From Pseudooctadecabacter jejudonensis (GTDB lineage: Bacteria; Pseudomonadota; Alphaproteobacteria; Rhodobacterales; Rhodobacteraceae): a stretch of 64,000 nt of DNA. Below are positions 33,060 to 42,005 of the stretch, piece after piece. Location: NCBI RefSeq assembly GCF_900172275.1, contig NZ_FWFT01000002.1, positions 744,001 to 808,000 on the forward strand, in the 5' to 3' direction. The notes below the pieces were generated by a model. The model was not told the DNA's origin. It did no database searches and was given only the letters and a program-made list of their open reading frames with translations. How positions within the stretch are numbered: position 1 is the stretch's first letter; each line of letters opens with the position of its first letter. The position numbers and the translations under genes were made by a program.

Positions 33060-35192
33060 TTAGTCTTCTTTTTCTTCTTTCGTGATCTCTTCGCCGGATT
33101 CCTGATCGACCATCTTCATGGCCAAACGGACCTTGCCGCGGTCATCAAAGCCCAAGAGCTTTACGAAGACCTCTTGGCCTTCTTTCAGAACGTCGGACGG
33201 ATGGTTCAGGCGACGGTTTTCGATCTGGCTGACGTGCACGAGGCCGTCTTTCTTGCCGAAGAAGTTCACGAAGGCGCCGAAGTCGACGATTTTGACGACT
33301 GTGCCTTTGTAGATCATGCCTTCCTCAGGCTCTGCTACGATCGAGTGGATCATGTCGTAGGCCTTCTTGATCGATTCGCCGTTGGGCGATGCGATCTTGA
33401 CCACGCCGTCGTCGTTGATGTCGACCTTGGCGCCGGACACTTCCACGATTTCGCGGATGACCTTACCACCGGAGCCGATGACTTCGCGGATTTTGTCCGT
33501 TGGAACCTGCATCGTTTCGATGCGTGGTGCGTGAACGGAGAAGTCGGAGGCACTGGAGAGTGCCTTGTTCATCTCACCCAGGATGTGCATCCGGCCTTCT
33601 TTGGCCTGTGCCAGGGCTTTCTTCATGATCTCGGGCGTGATGCCTGCGATCTTGATGTCCATCTGCAGGGACGTGATGCCGTTCTCAGTCCCGGCCACTT
33701 TGAAGTCCATGTCGCCCAAGTGGTCTTCGTCGCCCAGGATGTCGGACAGAACCGCGTAGGATCCGTCCTCTTCGAGGATCAGACCCATGGCCACCCCGGC
33801 AACCGGTGCTTTCAGCGGCACGCCTGCGTCCATCATGGACAGGGAGCCACCACAGACGGACGCCATAGAGGACGAACCGTTGGATTCTGTGATCTCGGAC
33901 ACCACGCGGACGGTGTAGGGGAAATCGGTGGCGGCGGGCAGAACGGCCTGAAGGGCGCGCCATGCCAGTTTGCCGTGACCAATCTCACGACGTCCGGGAG
34001 GACCAAAACGGCCAACCTCACCCACCGAATAGGGAGGGAAGTTATAATGCAGCAGGAAGTTCGACTTATACATGCCCTGCAGGCTGTCGATCATCTGCTC
34101 ATCGTCGCCGGTGCCCAGTGTGGTCACGACCAGACCTTGGGTCTCACCACGGGTGAAGAGGGCAGAGCCGTGGGTCCGTGGCAGAAGGCCCACTTCGGAC
34201 ACGATGTCACGGATTTCGTCGGTCTTACGACCATCGATCCGCTTGCCGGTTTTCACGACGTCACCGCGCAGGATGGACGCCTCAAGCTTTTTCATGGCGG
34301 AGCCAAGGTTGGCATCCTCAAGCTGCTCATCGCTCAGGGCTTCTTTGACCGTCTCGCGGGCGTTGGCCACGGCTGCCGTGCGTTCCTGCTTGTCGGTGAT
34401 CGCAAAGGCGGCCCGCATTTCGGTTTCGCCAGCGGCTTTCACAGCGGCGTAGAGGTCCGAGTAATCAGGCGCCTGGAAATCAAACGGCTCTTTCGCGGCG
34501 TCTTCGGCCAGATCAATGATCAGGTCGATCACGGGCTGGATCTGCTCATGGGCGAATTCAACGGCGCCGAGCATCTCTTCCTCGGTCAGCTCATAGGCCT
34601 CGGATTCGACCATCATCACGGCGTCTTTGGTGCCGGCCACAACAAGATCCAGACGCTGGTCTGGGTTGTTACGCAGGTTGTGCATGTCGTCGAGCTCAGG
34701 GTTCAGGATGTAATCGCCATCCTCATAGCCCACGCGGCAGGCAGCAATCGGGCCCATGAACGGCGCGCCGGAAATCGTCAATGCGGCGGAGGCGGCAACC
34801 ATGGCAACCATGTCAGGATCGTTGACCAGATCGTGGCTGAGAACGGTACAGATCACGAGGACCTCGTTCTTGAAACCATCGACGAACAGCGGACGGATCG
34901 GACGGTCAATCAGACGGCTTGTCAGTGTCTCTTTTTCCGTGGGGCGCGCCTCACGCTTGAAGAAGCCACCCGGTACTTTACCGGCGGCGTAATACTTTTC
35001 GTTGTAGTGAACCGTCAGCGGGAAGAAGTCCTGCCCTGGTTTTTGTTGCTTGGCGAACGTCACGTTGGCCATGACAGAGGTTTCGCCATAGGTGGCGATC
35101 ACGGAACCGTCTGCCTGACGGGCAACCTTGCCCGTTTCCAGTGTCAGCGTTTCTTCGCCCCACTGGATGGATTTTTTCACTTCTTTGAACAT
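33060..35192 (-). CDS. pnp: Polyribonucleotide nucleotidyltransferase (PNPase)
   Basis: 710 aa phosphorolytic 3'-5' exoribonuclease and degradosome component. Two RNase PH domains ([20 protein letters not shown] near residue 65; [22 protein letters not shown] about 340) flank an all-helical domain. The KH domain ([15 protein letters not shown], about 560) and S1 domain ([26 protein letters not shown], about 630) follow. AGGA precedes the ATG. It is not next to rpsO, its usual partner; about 3.2 kb of other genes lie between. Confidence 0.96.
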   Translation of the reverse strand: MFKEVKKSIQWGEETLTLETGKVARQADGSVIATYGETSVMANVTFAKQQKPGQDFFPLTVHYNEKYYAAGKVPGGFFKREARPTEKETLTSRLIDRPIRPLFVDGFKNEVLVICTVLSHDLVNDPDMVAMVAASAALTISGAPFMGPIAACRVGYEDGDYILNPELDDMHNLRNNPDQRLDLVVAGTKDAVMMVESEAYELTEEEMLGAVEFAHEQIQPVIDLIIDLAEDAAKEPFDFQAPDYSDLYAAVKAAGETEMRAAFAITDKQERTAAVANARETVKEALSDEQLEDANLGSAMKKLEASILRGDVVKTGKRIDGRKTDEIRDIVSEVGLLPRTHGSALFTRGETQGLVVTTLGTGDDEQMIDSLQGMYKSNFLLHYNFPPYSVGEVGRFGPPGRREIGHGKLAWRALQAVLPAATDFPYTVRVVSEITESNGSSSMASVCGGSLSMMDAGVPLKAPVAGVAMGLILEEDGSYAVLSDILGDEDHLGDMDFKVAGTENGITSLQMDIKIAGITPEIMKKALAQAKEGRMHILGEMNKALSSASDFSVHAPRIETMQVPTDKIREVIGSGGKVIREIVEVSGAKVDINDDGVVKIASPNGESIKKAYDMIHSIVAEPEEGMIYKGTVVKIVDFGAFVNFFGKKDGLVHVSQIENRRLNHPSDVLKEGQEVFVKLLGFDDRGKVRLAMKMVDQESGEEITKEEKED

Positions 35193-35207
35193 TATCGTTT
35201 CCTATCA

Positions 35208-35264
35208 GGGGGCGCGCTTGGGCGTTCCCAAGTCCCCCGTGTCATTGGTGGCCCCATTGCCACC
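35208..35264 (-). promoter_or_regulatory. Leader hairpins upstream of pnp
   Basis: CTTGGG-CGTT-CCCAAG (35217-35232), extended by GGGGG (35208-35212) and CCCCC (35234-35238), folds about 15 bases before the pnp start. A second stem, GGTGGC/GCCACC (35247-35264), lies further upstream. In E. coli a pnp leader stem is cut by RNase III for autoregulation; a similar role here is inferred only. Confidence 0.5.
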
Positions 35265-35347
35265 GACCCCAATCCTTTTGTGTGCGCCGGGGTCTTAAGC
35301 GTCACGTCTCAGATAAGCGCGCGTTTACACGGGTTTGGTACGTTTGG

Positions 35348-36208
35348 CTAGGGGTGCGACAACAGCTTCGCCAGCAGGGGATGGGGAAAGGTGCGGCGGC
35401 GGGTGATGGCGTAGAATGTCTCATGCAGGGCCAGATCGAAGGGCGCGGTTGTCAGGCGGCCTGCGGCGACCTCATCGCGCACGACGATGGGGGGCACGAC
35501 GGCAAGGCCTTCGCCCTCACGGGCAAGCAGGCGGATCATCGCCATATCATCGACCTCAGCCGCGATGCGCGGGGTGATGTTGTGCCTGTCGGCCTGTGCC
35601 AGAATGCCTGCTTTTATGGCGGGATCTGTGGGCAGGATCAGAGGTTCGGCCCGCAGCAGATCGGGCAAGGTCGCATGGCGCATCTGGTCGGGCCGCCCGT
35701 GGATTTGCACCGGTTGTTCGGCCAGTCTGTGGGTCAGGATGTCGGGGCCAATCGCGGTGCTGGGCAGGCTGTTGGACAACATAACATCAAGGTTGAGTGT
35801 CATCAGATCGGCCAGAAGCGCGGCTTCGGTGCCCGACCGTAGGATGATTTCAAAGTCATCGCGGTGCAGCGCAGGGCGCAGGAACGACAGCTGAAAATTG
35901 CGTGACAGGGTGGGCAGGGCACCGATGCGAAGGGTGGGCACGCTGCCTTCTTTTTGCAGCACCGCTAAAAGATCCTGGCCCGTTGCAAAGATGCGGTCGG
36001 CGTGGTCCAGCGCGATACGTCCGGCCTCTGTCAGCTCAAGTCGGCGGCCGATGCGTTCAAAAAAGGCGTGGCCCAACCTGTCTTCAAGCTGTTTGATCTG
36101 CATCGACAGGGCGGATTGCGACACGTTCAGCTTTTCGGCGGCGCGGGTCAGGTTGCCCTCATGCGCGACGGCGTGAAAATAGCGCAGGTGATGATAGTTC
36201 AGGTCCAT
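35348..36208 (-). CDS. LysR-family transcriptional regulator
   Basis: 286 aa. The N-terminal winged HTH is NYHHLRYFHAVAHEGNLTRAAEKLNVSQSALSMQIKQLEDRLG (residues 4-46), followed by the two-lobed substrate-binding domain (LRIGALPTLSRNF...). It is divergent from the SbtA-type transporter at 36300 with 91 bases between, so it probably controls that gene. Cyanobacterial sbtA is likewise under LysR regulators, but orthology is not claimed. Confidence 0.9.
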   Translation of the reverse strand: MDLNYHHLRYFHAVAHEGNLTRAAEKLNVSQSALSMQIKQLEDRLGHAFFERIGRRLELTEAGRIALDHADRIFATGQDLLAVLQKEGSVPTLRIGALPTLSRNFQLSFLRPALHRDDFEIILRSGTEAALLADLMTLNLDVMLSNSLPSTAIGPDILTHRLAEQPVQIHGRPDQMRHATLPDLLRAEPLILPTDPAIKAGILAQADRHNITPRIAAEVDDMAMIRLLAREGEGLAVVPPIVVRDEVAAGRLTTAPFDLALHETFYAITRRRTFPHPLLAKLLSHP

Positions 36209-36225
36209 GTTCTTATAAATAGAAC
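36209..36225. promoter_or_regulatory. LysR-type dyad in the lysR/sbtA divergent promoter
   Basis: GTTCTTATAAATAGAAC has 5-base arms GTTCT/AGAAC around an AT-rich centre and fits the T-N11-A rule for LysR sites. It abuts the lysR start codon and lies about 75 bases before the transporter start. Confidence 0.5.
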
Positions 36226-36299
36226 GTTTGGTGCTGTATGTTATATTTTTCTTTATCTTGGTGCCTCGCTACCTCAGGCCAAAGCCAGTGGAGAGCATC

Positions 36300-37355
36300 A
36301 TGGACATCATCACCGACATCGCCAGCACCATGTTGGCGCAGTTGCAAAAACCCACCTTGTCCTTCCTGATTGGTGGGATGTTGCTGGCCGCGATGGGCAG
36401 TAAGTTCGAAATCCCGCAGCCGGTCTACAAATTCGTCGTCATATTGCTGTTGCTGAAGGTTGGCATTGGCGCGGGGATGTCCGTGCGTGATGCAAATTTG
36501 GCTCAATTGGTCGTGCCTGCGGTTGGGGCGGCTGTGGTTGGCATTGCGATTGTGTTGATCGGCGCGCGCACCATCGCGCGGACCCGCGGGATCAGCCACA
36601 TGGACGGAATGGCGACGGCCGGATTGTTCGGCGCGGTCTCGGCATCGACGTTGGCGGCGGGCATGGCGGTGCTGGACAGTGAAAACATCGCATATGAAGG
36701 GTTCATCGGCGCACTGTATCCGTTCATGGACGTGGCCGCCTTGGTCACAGCGATTGTCTTGGCCAAACTGGCGGAGGCCCGGCAGGGGGCTGCTGCGGTG
36801 CAGGGTGGGACGATGACCATTGGCGGTGCCCGTGCGGGTGGCCCAACGGTCGAGGGCGGGTTGGTGCGTACGATCCTGAAGGACACGGTGCAAAGCCCTG
36901 CGATTTCAGCACTGTTGTTGGGTTTGGCGCTGGGCCTGTTTGCGCGGCCTGAGACGGTTTACGCCAGCTTTTATGAGCCCCTGTTTCGCGGGCTGTTGTC
37001 GATCCTGATGTTGATCATGGGGATGGAAGCCTGGCAGCGGCTGTCTGAGATGAAGGGCGTGGCCCATGCCTATATCGCTTACGGTCTGTTGGCGCCGTTG
37101 GTGCACGGCGCCTTGGGGTTCGGTGCGGGGCTGATTGCGCATGAGGTGACGGGATTTTCAGCCGGGGGCACGGTGTTGCTGGCGATCATGGCGGCGTCTT
37201 CGTCTGACATCAGCGGGCCGCCTACGATGCGCGGGGCGCTGCCCAAGGCAAACCCATCGGCCTATGTTGGCACGTCGACGGGGTTGGGAACGCCTGTGGC
37301 GATCCTATCGATCCCGTTGTGGATGGCCCTGGCCGATGCGCTGATCGGGTTCTGA
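36300..37355 (+). CDS. SbtA-type sodium-dependent bicarbonate transporter family permease
   Basis: 351 aa with about ten membrane segments. Conserved SbtA blocks: QKPTLSFLIGGMLLAAMGS near the start, GLFGAVSASTLAAGMA (about residue 105), and IMAASSSDISGPPTMRGALP...NPSAYVGTSTGLGTPVAI near the C-terminus. The cyanobacterial homologue imports HCO3- with Na+; substrate here is inferred. The ATG at 36300 has GGAGA upstream; the open frame from 36228 overlaps the regulatory region. Confidence 0.85.
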   Translation: MDIITDIASTMLAQLQKPTLSFLIGGMLLAAMGSKFEIPQPVYKFVVILLLLKVGIGAGMSVRDANLAQLVVPAVGAAVVGIAIVLIGARTIARTRGISHMDGMATAGLFGAVSASTLAAGMAVLDSENIAYEGFIGALYPFMDVAALVTAIVLAKLAEARQGAAAVQGGTMTIGGARAGGPTVEGGLVRTILKDTVQSPAISALLLGLALGLFARPETVYASFYEPLFRGLLSILMLIMGMEAWQRLSEMKGVAHAYIAYGLLAPLVHGALGFGAGLIAHEVTGFSAGGTVLLAIMAASSSDISGPPTMRGALPKANPSAYVGTSTGLGTPVAILSIPLWMALADALIGF

Positions 37356-37362
37356 GGGCGGG

Positions 37363-37384
37363 GCTAAAATTCCGGAATTTTAGC
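37363..37384. repeat. 22-base perfect palindrome between convergent genes
   Basis: Arms GCTAAAATTCC and GGAATTTTAGC abut with no loop, 8 bases after the transporter stop and 14 before the convergent methyltransferase stop. It may act as a weak bidirectional terminator; there is no T-run. Confidence 0.6.
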
Positions 37385-37397
37385 GGGCACCGGGGGG

Positions 37398-38492
37398 TTA
37401 GAGTGGTTCCGTCAGGTAGAGCCGGACCTTCAGGCCCCCGTGGGACACCGGCGCGCCCGCGTCCTTGAACGGCAGTTTGGTCGCCTTTGCGAGGCCAGCA
37501 TCCGTGGTTGTCAGCCCCACACGCCAGCCCTGAAAATGGCTGCGCATCCGGTCGCCAAAGGCCGTATAGAGCGCGAACAGCGGGGCCTTGTTCCCGATCC
37601 GCGCGCCGTAGGGTGGGTTCGTCAGGATCAGGCCGGGGGTGTCGCTGGGCGGGGTGATCGCGCTGATCGGGTTGGGTTTAAAATCGGTGACCTCCGCAAC
37701 GCCTGCGCGATCCGCGTTGGCCTGTGACATCTGGATGGCACCGGTGTCACGATCGCTGCCGTGGGCCGTGTGGGCCGAAGGACGATCGGGGCTGTGCATG
37801 GCAGTAAAGATGTCGGCGTCGAAATTTGGCAACTGTTGGAACGCAAAGGCGCGGCTGCGGCCGGGGTCGAGCCTGCGGGCAATTTCTGCGGCCTCGATCA
37901 CAAAGGTGCCAGACCCGCACATCGGATCAAAGAAGGGTGTTTTGCCGTTGTAGCCCGCCGCCCGCAGGAACATCGCGGCCATGGTTTCGCGCATGGGCGC
38001 TTTGTTCACTGCCTCTTTGTGGCCGCGTTTGTGCAGGCTGTCGCCGGAGGTGTCCAAGGAGAGCGTGACAATGTCGCGGTCGATCCGGACCTTGAGGGCG
38101 AAGGAGGTTTCTGTTCCGGGATCAACAGGGGTATAGCCATGGGCGGCGAGGGCGGTTTTTACCCGTTCTGCGGCTGCGCCTGCATGGTAGATTTTCGATT
38201 TGTGGCACGTCGCCTCAACCGAGATGAAACCCTCGCGGGGCAGCAGGCCCGGCCAGTCAAATTCGCGGACGTTCTTTTCCAGCTGCGACAAATAGAGCGC
38301 ACGGAAATTCGCGATGCGCGCCAACACCCGGGTGGCCCCCCGCAGTTGCAGGTTGGCGCGCCAGACGGCGGGCCAATCGCCCTGCACCGTGACGCCGCCG
38401 GGCATGGTTTCAGTGACTTTGAACCCTTTTTCGCGGGCCTCGGATGCCAGAACATCCTGCTGGCCGGGGGCGGTGATCAAAAAGATATCCAT
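37398..38492 (-). CDS. THUMP-domain RNA methyltransferase (RlmL/Trm11-like)
   Basis: 364 aa. An N-terminal THUMP/ferredoxin-like RNA-binding region (FLITAPGQQDVLASEAREKGF; about residues 1-150) is followed by a Rossmann SAM domain with FFDPMCGSGTFVIEAAEIAR (motif I) and ILTNPPYGARIG (NPPY motif IV of N-methyltransferases). It probably makes m2G in 23S rRNA or tRNA; which site is uncertain. Downstream of rpsO on the same strand but separated by a terminator. Confidence 0.87.
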   Translation of the reverse strand: MDIFLITAPGQQDVLASEAREKGFKVTETMPGGVTVQGDWPAVWRANLQLRGATRVLARIANFRALYLSQLEKNVREFDWPGLLPREGFISVEATCHKSKIYHAGAAAERVKTALAAHGYTPVDPGTETSFALKVRIDRDIVTLSLDTSGDSLHKRGHKEAVNKAPMRETMAAMFLRAAGYNGKTPFFDPMCGSGTFVIEAAEIARRLDPGRSRAFAFQQLPNFDADIFTAMHSPDRPSAHTAHGSDRDTGAIQMSQANADRAGVAEVTDFKPNPISAITPPSDTPGLILTNPPYGARIGNKAPLFALYTAFGDRMRSHFQGWRVGLTTTDAGLAKATKLPFKDAGAPVSHGGLKVRLYLTEPL

Positions 38493-38520
38493 AGATGTGC
38501 TTACCGTGAAAGGGAGGCAA

Positions 38521-38556
38521 AGAAAAACCGCCGAAAGCTGTAGCCCTCGGCGGTTT
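38521..38556 (-). terminator. Rho-independent terminator of rpsO
   Basis: AAACCGCCGA (38525-38534) and TCGGCGGTTT (38547-38556) make a 10-bp stem with a 12-base loop. Read on the minus strand it continues TTTTTCTTT. It lies 25 bases after the rpsO stop. Confidence 0.9.
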
Positions 38557-38580
38557 CAAATGCGTGAGACGCAAAATGTC

Positions 38581-38850
38581 TTAGCGACGGATGCCCAGAC
38601 GCTTGATCAGGTCCTGATAGCGGGCTTCGTCTTTGGCTTTGGTGTAGTCCAGCAGTTTCCGACGCTGGGCGACCATTTTCAAAAGGCCACGGCGACCGTG
38701 GTTGTCTTTCTTGTGGGTCTTGAAGTGTTCCGTCAGCGTGGTGATGCGGGACGTCAGAATGGCAACCTGAACTTCGGGCGAACCGGTGTCGCCTTCTTTG
38801 GTTGCGAATTCTTTCATAAGGCGTGCTTTTTCGTCAGCGGTGATCGACAT
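38581..38850 (-). CDS. rpsO: 30S ribosomal protein S15
   Basis: 89 aa, normal length. [36 protein letters not shown] at the N-terminus and [24 protein letters not shown] in the centre are diagnostic. It binds the 16S rRNA central domain early in 30S assembly. It has its own terminator, and pnp lies 3.4 kb further along the strand instead of directly after it. Confidence 0.97.
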   Translation of the reverse strand: MSITADEKARLMKEFATKEGDTGSPEVQVAILTSRITTLTEHFKTHKKDNHGRRGLLKMVAQRRKLLDYTKAKDEARYQDLIKRLGIRR

Positions 38851-38990
38851 CGGGGTCTCCTTGGTTAAAGGGTGAATGGCGCAAGCCGGGATGTCGTCCA
38901 GCAGGGCCCATGGAGGGTGAACTGCGCCCGTAAAGGGAGCAGATGCGGGCGTATAGGAAGATTCCCCATGCTTGGCAAAGGGTTTTTGGC

Positions 38991-39989
38991 CTAGGCGGCG
39001 GTTTCGTCCTGGCTGTCCGAAGGTTCAAGCCGGACGAGGCTGGTGTCGAAACTGTCGACCCCATGCAGGATGGCGACAGGTTCACCGTCCGCAAGAAGCG
39101 TCAGGCCTGTGTCATTGGGGACAGTTGTCAGCGCTGGTTCTGTGCCGGAGTAATTGACGACAAGGACGTCTTCGCCGGTCATATCCATGATCTGGACGGT
39201 GCCGGATGTCACCTGAAAGGTGTCCGCATCATCACCGCCGGTCATGACGTCGCCATCATTGCCGACTAAGGTATCATTGCCTTCGGAGCCGTTGAGGTAA
39301 TCGCGTTCGGCCACGTCTTCGCCCGTGACGCCATCGACAATATCGTTGCCTTCGGAGCCTTGAAGATTGTCTTCGCCTGCGCCGCCGATCACCGTGTCAT
39401 CGCCGTGGCCGCCCAAGACGTTATCGTTGTTTGCGCCGCCATCCATCCAGTCATCACCATCGCCGCCCTGCAGCGCATCATCACCCGCGCCGCCAGACAT
39501 GATGTCGTCCCCAACATGACCGTTGATCAGATCATCGCCCTCATCGCCGGAGAGTGTGTCACCGCCGCGCCCGCCCAAAAGCTGGTCGTTGCCCGCGGCC
39601 CCTGTGAGGCTGTCATCGCCATCGCGGCCATCGATAAAGTCATCGTTTGTGTCGCCATCGATGGAATCCTCGTCGTTTGAGCCGAATTCTTCAACGCGGT
39701 CTGCCTGCTCATCCTCAACCGTGGTTTCTGTGGGACCGTTGGTCGGACCCTCACCGGTTGTTCCATCAATCAGGTCGAGCATATTTCCCGAAAGCTCATC
39801 CTCGGACGGCTCTTCGACGACGTCTTCTTCGAGTTCTTCGACATCCGCACTCATGCCGACCAAAGCCGTCCCTGCGATTGCCGCGCCAAGTAGTCCGAGA
39901 ATTGCAAGCATGGGGTCGCTTTCGTGGTTAATGAGAACTGCTTTTGATCGTTTGGTTTGTCTCACCCTCTCATAAATGGGCCGCGACAT
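38991..39989 (-). CDS. RTX-type calcium-binding repeat protein with N-terminal membrane segment
   Basis: 332 aa. About ten GGxGxDxhx nonapeptides (residues 110-250, e.g. [24 protein letters not shown]) build a Ca2+-binding parallel beta-roll. Before them lie a hydrophobic stretch ([18 protein letters not shown]) and a very acidic segment ([16 protein letters not shown]). The start at 39989 has GAGGA 6 bases upstream; 39911 would begin directly at the hydrophobic stretch and is the alternative. No type I secretion genes are adjacent, and the C-terminus is acidic. Probably surface or periplasmic; function unknown. Confidence 0.78.
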   Translation of the reverse strand: MSRPIYERVRQTKRSKAVLINHESDPMLAILGLLGAAIAGTALVGMSADVEELEEDVVEEPSEDELSGNMLDLIDGTTGEGPTNGPTETTVEDEQADRVEEFGSNDEDSIDGDTNDDFIDGRDGDDSLTGAAGNDQLLGGRGGDTLSGDEGDDLINGHVGDDIMSGGAGDDALQGGDGDDWMDGGANNDNVLGGHGDDTVIGGAGEDNLQGSEGNDIVDGVTGEDVAERDYLNGSEGNDTLVGNDGDVMTGGDDADTFQVTSGTVQIMDMTGEDVLVVNYSGTEPALTTVPNDTGLTLLADGEPVAILHGVDSFDTSLVRLEPSDSQDETAA

Positions 39990-40077
39990 CCAATTCCTCG
40001 CCTTTGATATAGAACAAAAGGTGAAATTGCGCGGTTTTTATCGATAGTTGGTTAACGCAGGCTTAGTCGGAATAGTG

Positions 40078-40587
40078 TCAGTCAACCCAGGGCGCCGGCG
40101 TTTGGCTGTAGGCAATGTAGAGGGGATGTTTGGGATGCCCTGCCTTGGTTAGCCCCAGATGAAAGAGGGGTGCGCCTGTATGGCGCAGCATCGTTTTCAC
40201 GGCGAGACCGCGATTCATGTGGTCGCCGTGCGCACCCCAGGCGCAGATCGTTGTGTGGGCCCAATTGACCGCCTCAAGAATCGCTGCGTCGTTGTCGGGG
40301 CCAATCGGGTCGGCCGCCTGCCTCATGTCGCGGGGATCGGTGTCGCGCCATGCGAAAATATTTGTCACACGAAAGGCCCCGTGGCCCAAGGCGCGGGCCC
40401 GACGTTCGCAGCGCTCAACGGTTGGGTCGTTCTGAACCTCTGTGGCGGTGGACGGGTTGAGCATGACAAAATGCACCTTCGTTCCGCCCGTATCCCACAC
40501 CCGCGTCAGCGCATAGCGGTAGCGTTCGCAGTCGGAATAAATCGCGGTGGAGGGCGCGTCGCCCTTGGTGTGGGTGCGTGTGATCAT
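40078..40587 (-). CDS. DUF1643 domain-containing protein
   Basis: 169 aa. YRYALTRVWDTGGTKVHFVMLNPSTATEVQNDPTVERCERRA is the DUF1643 signature; NIFAWRDTDPRDMRQAADPIGPDND and TTICAWGAHGDHMNRG follow. The family is widespread in Proteobacteria with no established function. The ATG at 40587 is chosen so that the protein begins just before the conserved block; no clear ribosome-binding site is seen. Confidence 0.8.
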   Translation of the reverse strand: MITRTHTKGDAPSTAIYSDCERYRYALTRVWDTGGTKVHFVMLNPSTATEVQNDPTVERCERRARALGHGAFRVTNIFAWRDTDPRDMRQAADPIGPDNDAAILEAVNWAHTTICAWGAHGDHMNRGLAVKTMLRHTGAPLFHLGLTKAGHPKHPLYIAYSQTPAPWVD

Positions 40588-40650
40588 GGGTGGCTTATGA
40601 CGGAGAGGGCCGATCTGTGCTAGGGTGGTCGCAGCATGAAAGGAGACGAC

Positions 40651-41019
40651 ATGAAACTCGGTGCATTTTCGATCAGTCTTGCGGTGAAGGATCTTGCCGC
40701 ATCGATCGCGTTTTATAAGGACCTTGGGTTTGCCCGGTTTGGCGGGGACGATGCCCATGGATATGCGATCATGAAGAACGGGGAGACGTTGATCGGGTTG
40801 TTTCAGGGCATGTTCGAAGGCAACCTGATGACGTTCAACCCCGGTTGGGATCAGTCTGCGGGGGCGGTCGATCCGTTTGACGACGTGCGTGCGATCAAGG
40901 CGGATCTGGTCGCCAAGGGGCACGCCGTCAGCCAAGAGCAGGGCGGGGAGACGGGGCCTGCGTCGTTTGTGGTTGTGGACCCGGACGGGAACCCGATCTT
41001 GATTGACCAGCACCGTTGA
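40651..41019 (+). CDS. VOC (glyoxalase/bleomycin-resistance) superfamily protein
   Basis: 122 aa, one VOC unit: FSISLAVKDLAASIAFYKDLGF at the N-terminus and FVVVDPDGNPILIDQ at the C-terminus, with GETLIGLFQGMFEGN mid-protein. VOC proteins are metal enzymes or binding proteins with very diverse roles; substrate unknown. AAGGAG lies 7 bases before the ATG at 40651. Confidence 0.85.
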   Translation: MKLGAFSISLAVKDLAASIAFYKDLGFARFGGDDAHGYAIMKNGETLIGLFQGMFEGNLMTFNPGWDQSAGAVDPFDDVRAIKADLVAKGHAVSQEQGGETGPASFVVVDPDGNPILIDQHR

Positions 41020-41070
41020 GACCCAAGGGAAACGGGCCCTCCGGGGGGAGTTTTTCTGGTCAGATGAAGA

Positions 41071-41976
41071 TCAGTCGCGCACGAAAACGCGGGTTGGGTG
41101 AAGTTCGCCGGATTTGAAGGTGCCAACAGCGATGGCTTGTCCGTTGTGGTCGGCCCAGCAGTCTTCGCCATAGTCGACATCGCCCATGACGAGGGCGGCA
41201 TTGCCGTTGCGCAATTTGACGATGCTGGCCTCGGGGCAGTGGACGCGAGGCAGATCATCGAGGCCGTCTTCGAGGGGGCGGATCAGGTGATCGAGGTTGG
41301 TGGTTTTGGCGTGTTCGTTGAGTTGGTCGAGGCCAATCCCATCGGCGGCATCAAAGGGGCCGGACCAGATGCGGCGCAAGTCGCGCACGTGCCCGTGACA
41401 GCCCAGGGCCTCCCCCAGATCGCGGGCGATGGCGCGCACGTAGCCGCCTTTGCCGCAGGTCATCTCAAGCGTGACGTGATCGGGGTCGGGGCGGTCGATG
41501 AGCAGCAGTTCTTCGACCCAAAGGGGGCGGGCGGCGATTTCGAAGTCTTCGCCATCGCGGGCGCGTTTGTAGGCGCGTTCGCCGTCGATTTTGACAGCCG
41601 AGAAGGCTGGTGGAATTTGCATGATATCGCCCACGAATTGGCCCAAGGCCGCTTTGATCTCATCGTCTGTGGGGCGGGTGTCTGAGCTGGCGATGACTTC
41701 GCCTTCGGCGTCGTCGGTGTTGGTTTTCTGGCCCAGGCGCACGGTGAAGGTGTAGGCCTTGAGCGCGTCGGTGATGTAGGGGACGGTTTTCGTGGCCTCC
41801 CCCAAAGCGACGGCCAGCACGCCGGTTGCTTCGGGGTCGAGTGTGCCGGCGTGGCCTGCCTTTTTAGCATCCAGCGCCCAGCGGACTTTGTTGACCACAG
41901 AGGTCGAGGTGATGCCTGCGGGTTTGTCCACCACCAGCCATCCGTGAAGATCGCGTCCTTTGCGTTTACGTGCCAT
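41071..41976 (-). CDS. truB: tRNA pseudouridine(55) synthase TruB
   Basis: 301 aa. [22 protein letters not shown] at residues 11-32 and [17 protein letters not shown] with catalytic Asp47 are typical; then [10 protein letters not shown] and [19 protein letters not shown]. It makes psi55 in the T-loop of tRNA. It lies downstream of rbfA on the same strand, as in many proteobacteria, here with one gene between. Confidence 0.95.
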   Translation of the reverse strand: MARKRKGRDLHGWLVVDKPAGITSTSVVNKVRWALDAKKAGHAGTLDPEATGVLAVALGEATKTVPYITDALKAYTFTVRLGQKTNTDDAEGEVIASSDTRPTDDEIKAALGQFVGDIMQIPPAFSAVKIDGERAYKRARDGEDFEIAARPLWVEELLLIDRPDPDHVTLEMTCGKGGYVRAIARDLGEALGCHGHVRDLRRIWSGPFDAADGIGLDQLNEHAKTTNLDHLIRPLEDGLDDLPRVHCPEASIVKLRNGNAALVMGDVDYGEDCWADHNGQAIAVGTFKSGELHPTRVFVRD

Positions 41977-42005
41977 GTTGCCCCCTTATGGTTCAGGCGG
42001 GCGGG

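Noticed and set aside
33174-35351. 725-codon open frame on the plus strand across pnp
   Set aside because: It is exactly antisense to pnp, which has full domain support. Low-complexity His/Asp-rich translation is typical of the opposite strand of high-GC genes.
39300-39650. Regularly spaced similar DNA segments, considered as a CRISPR-like array
   Set aside because: They encode RTX nonapeptides in one frame; spacing is 27 bases and codons vary.
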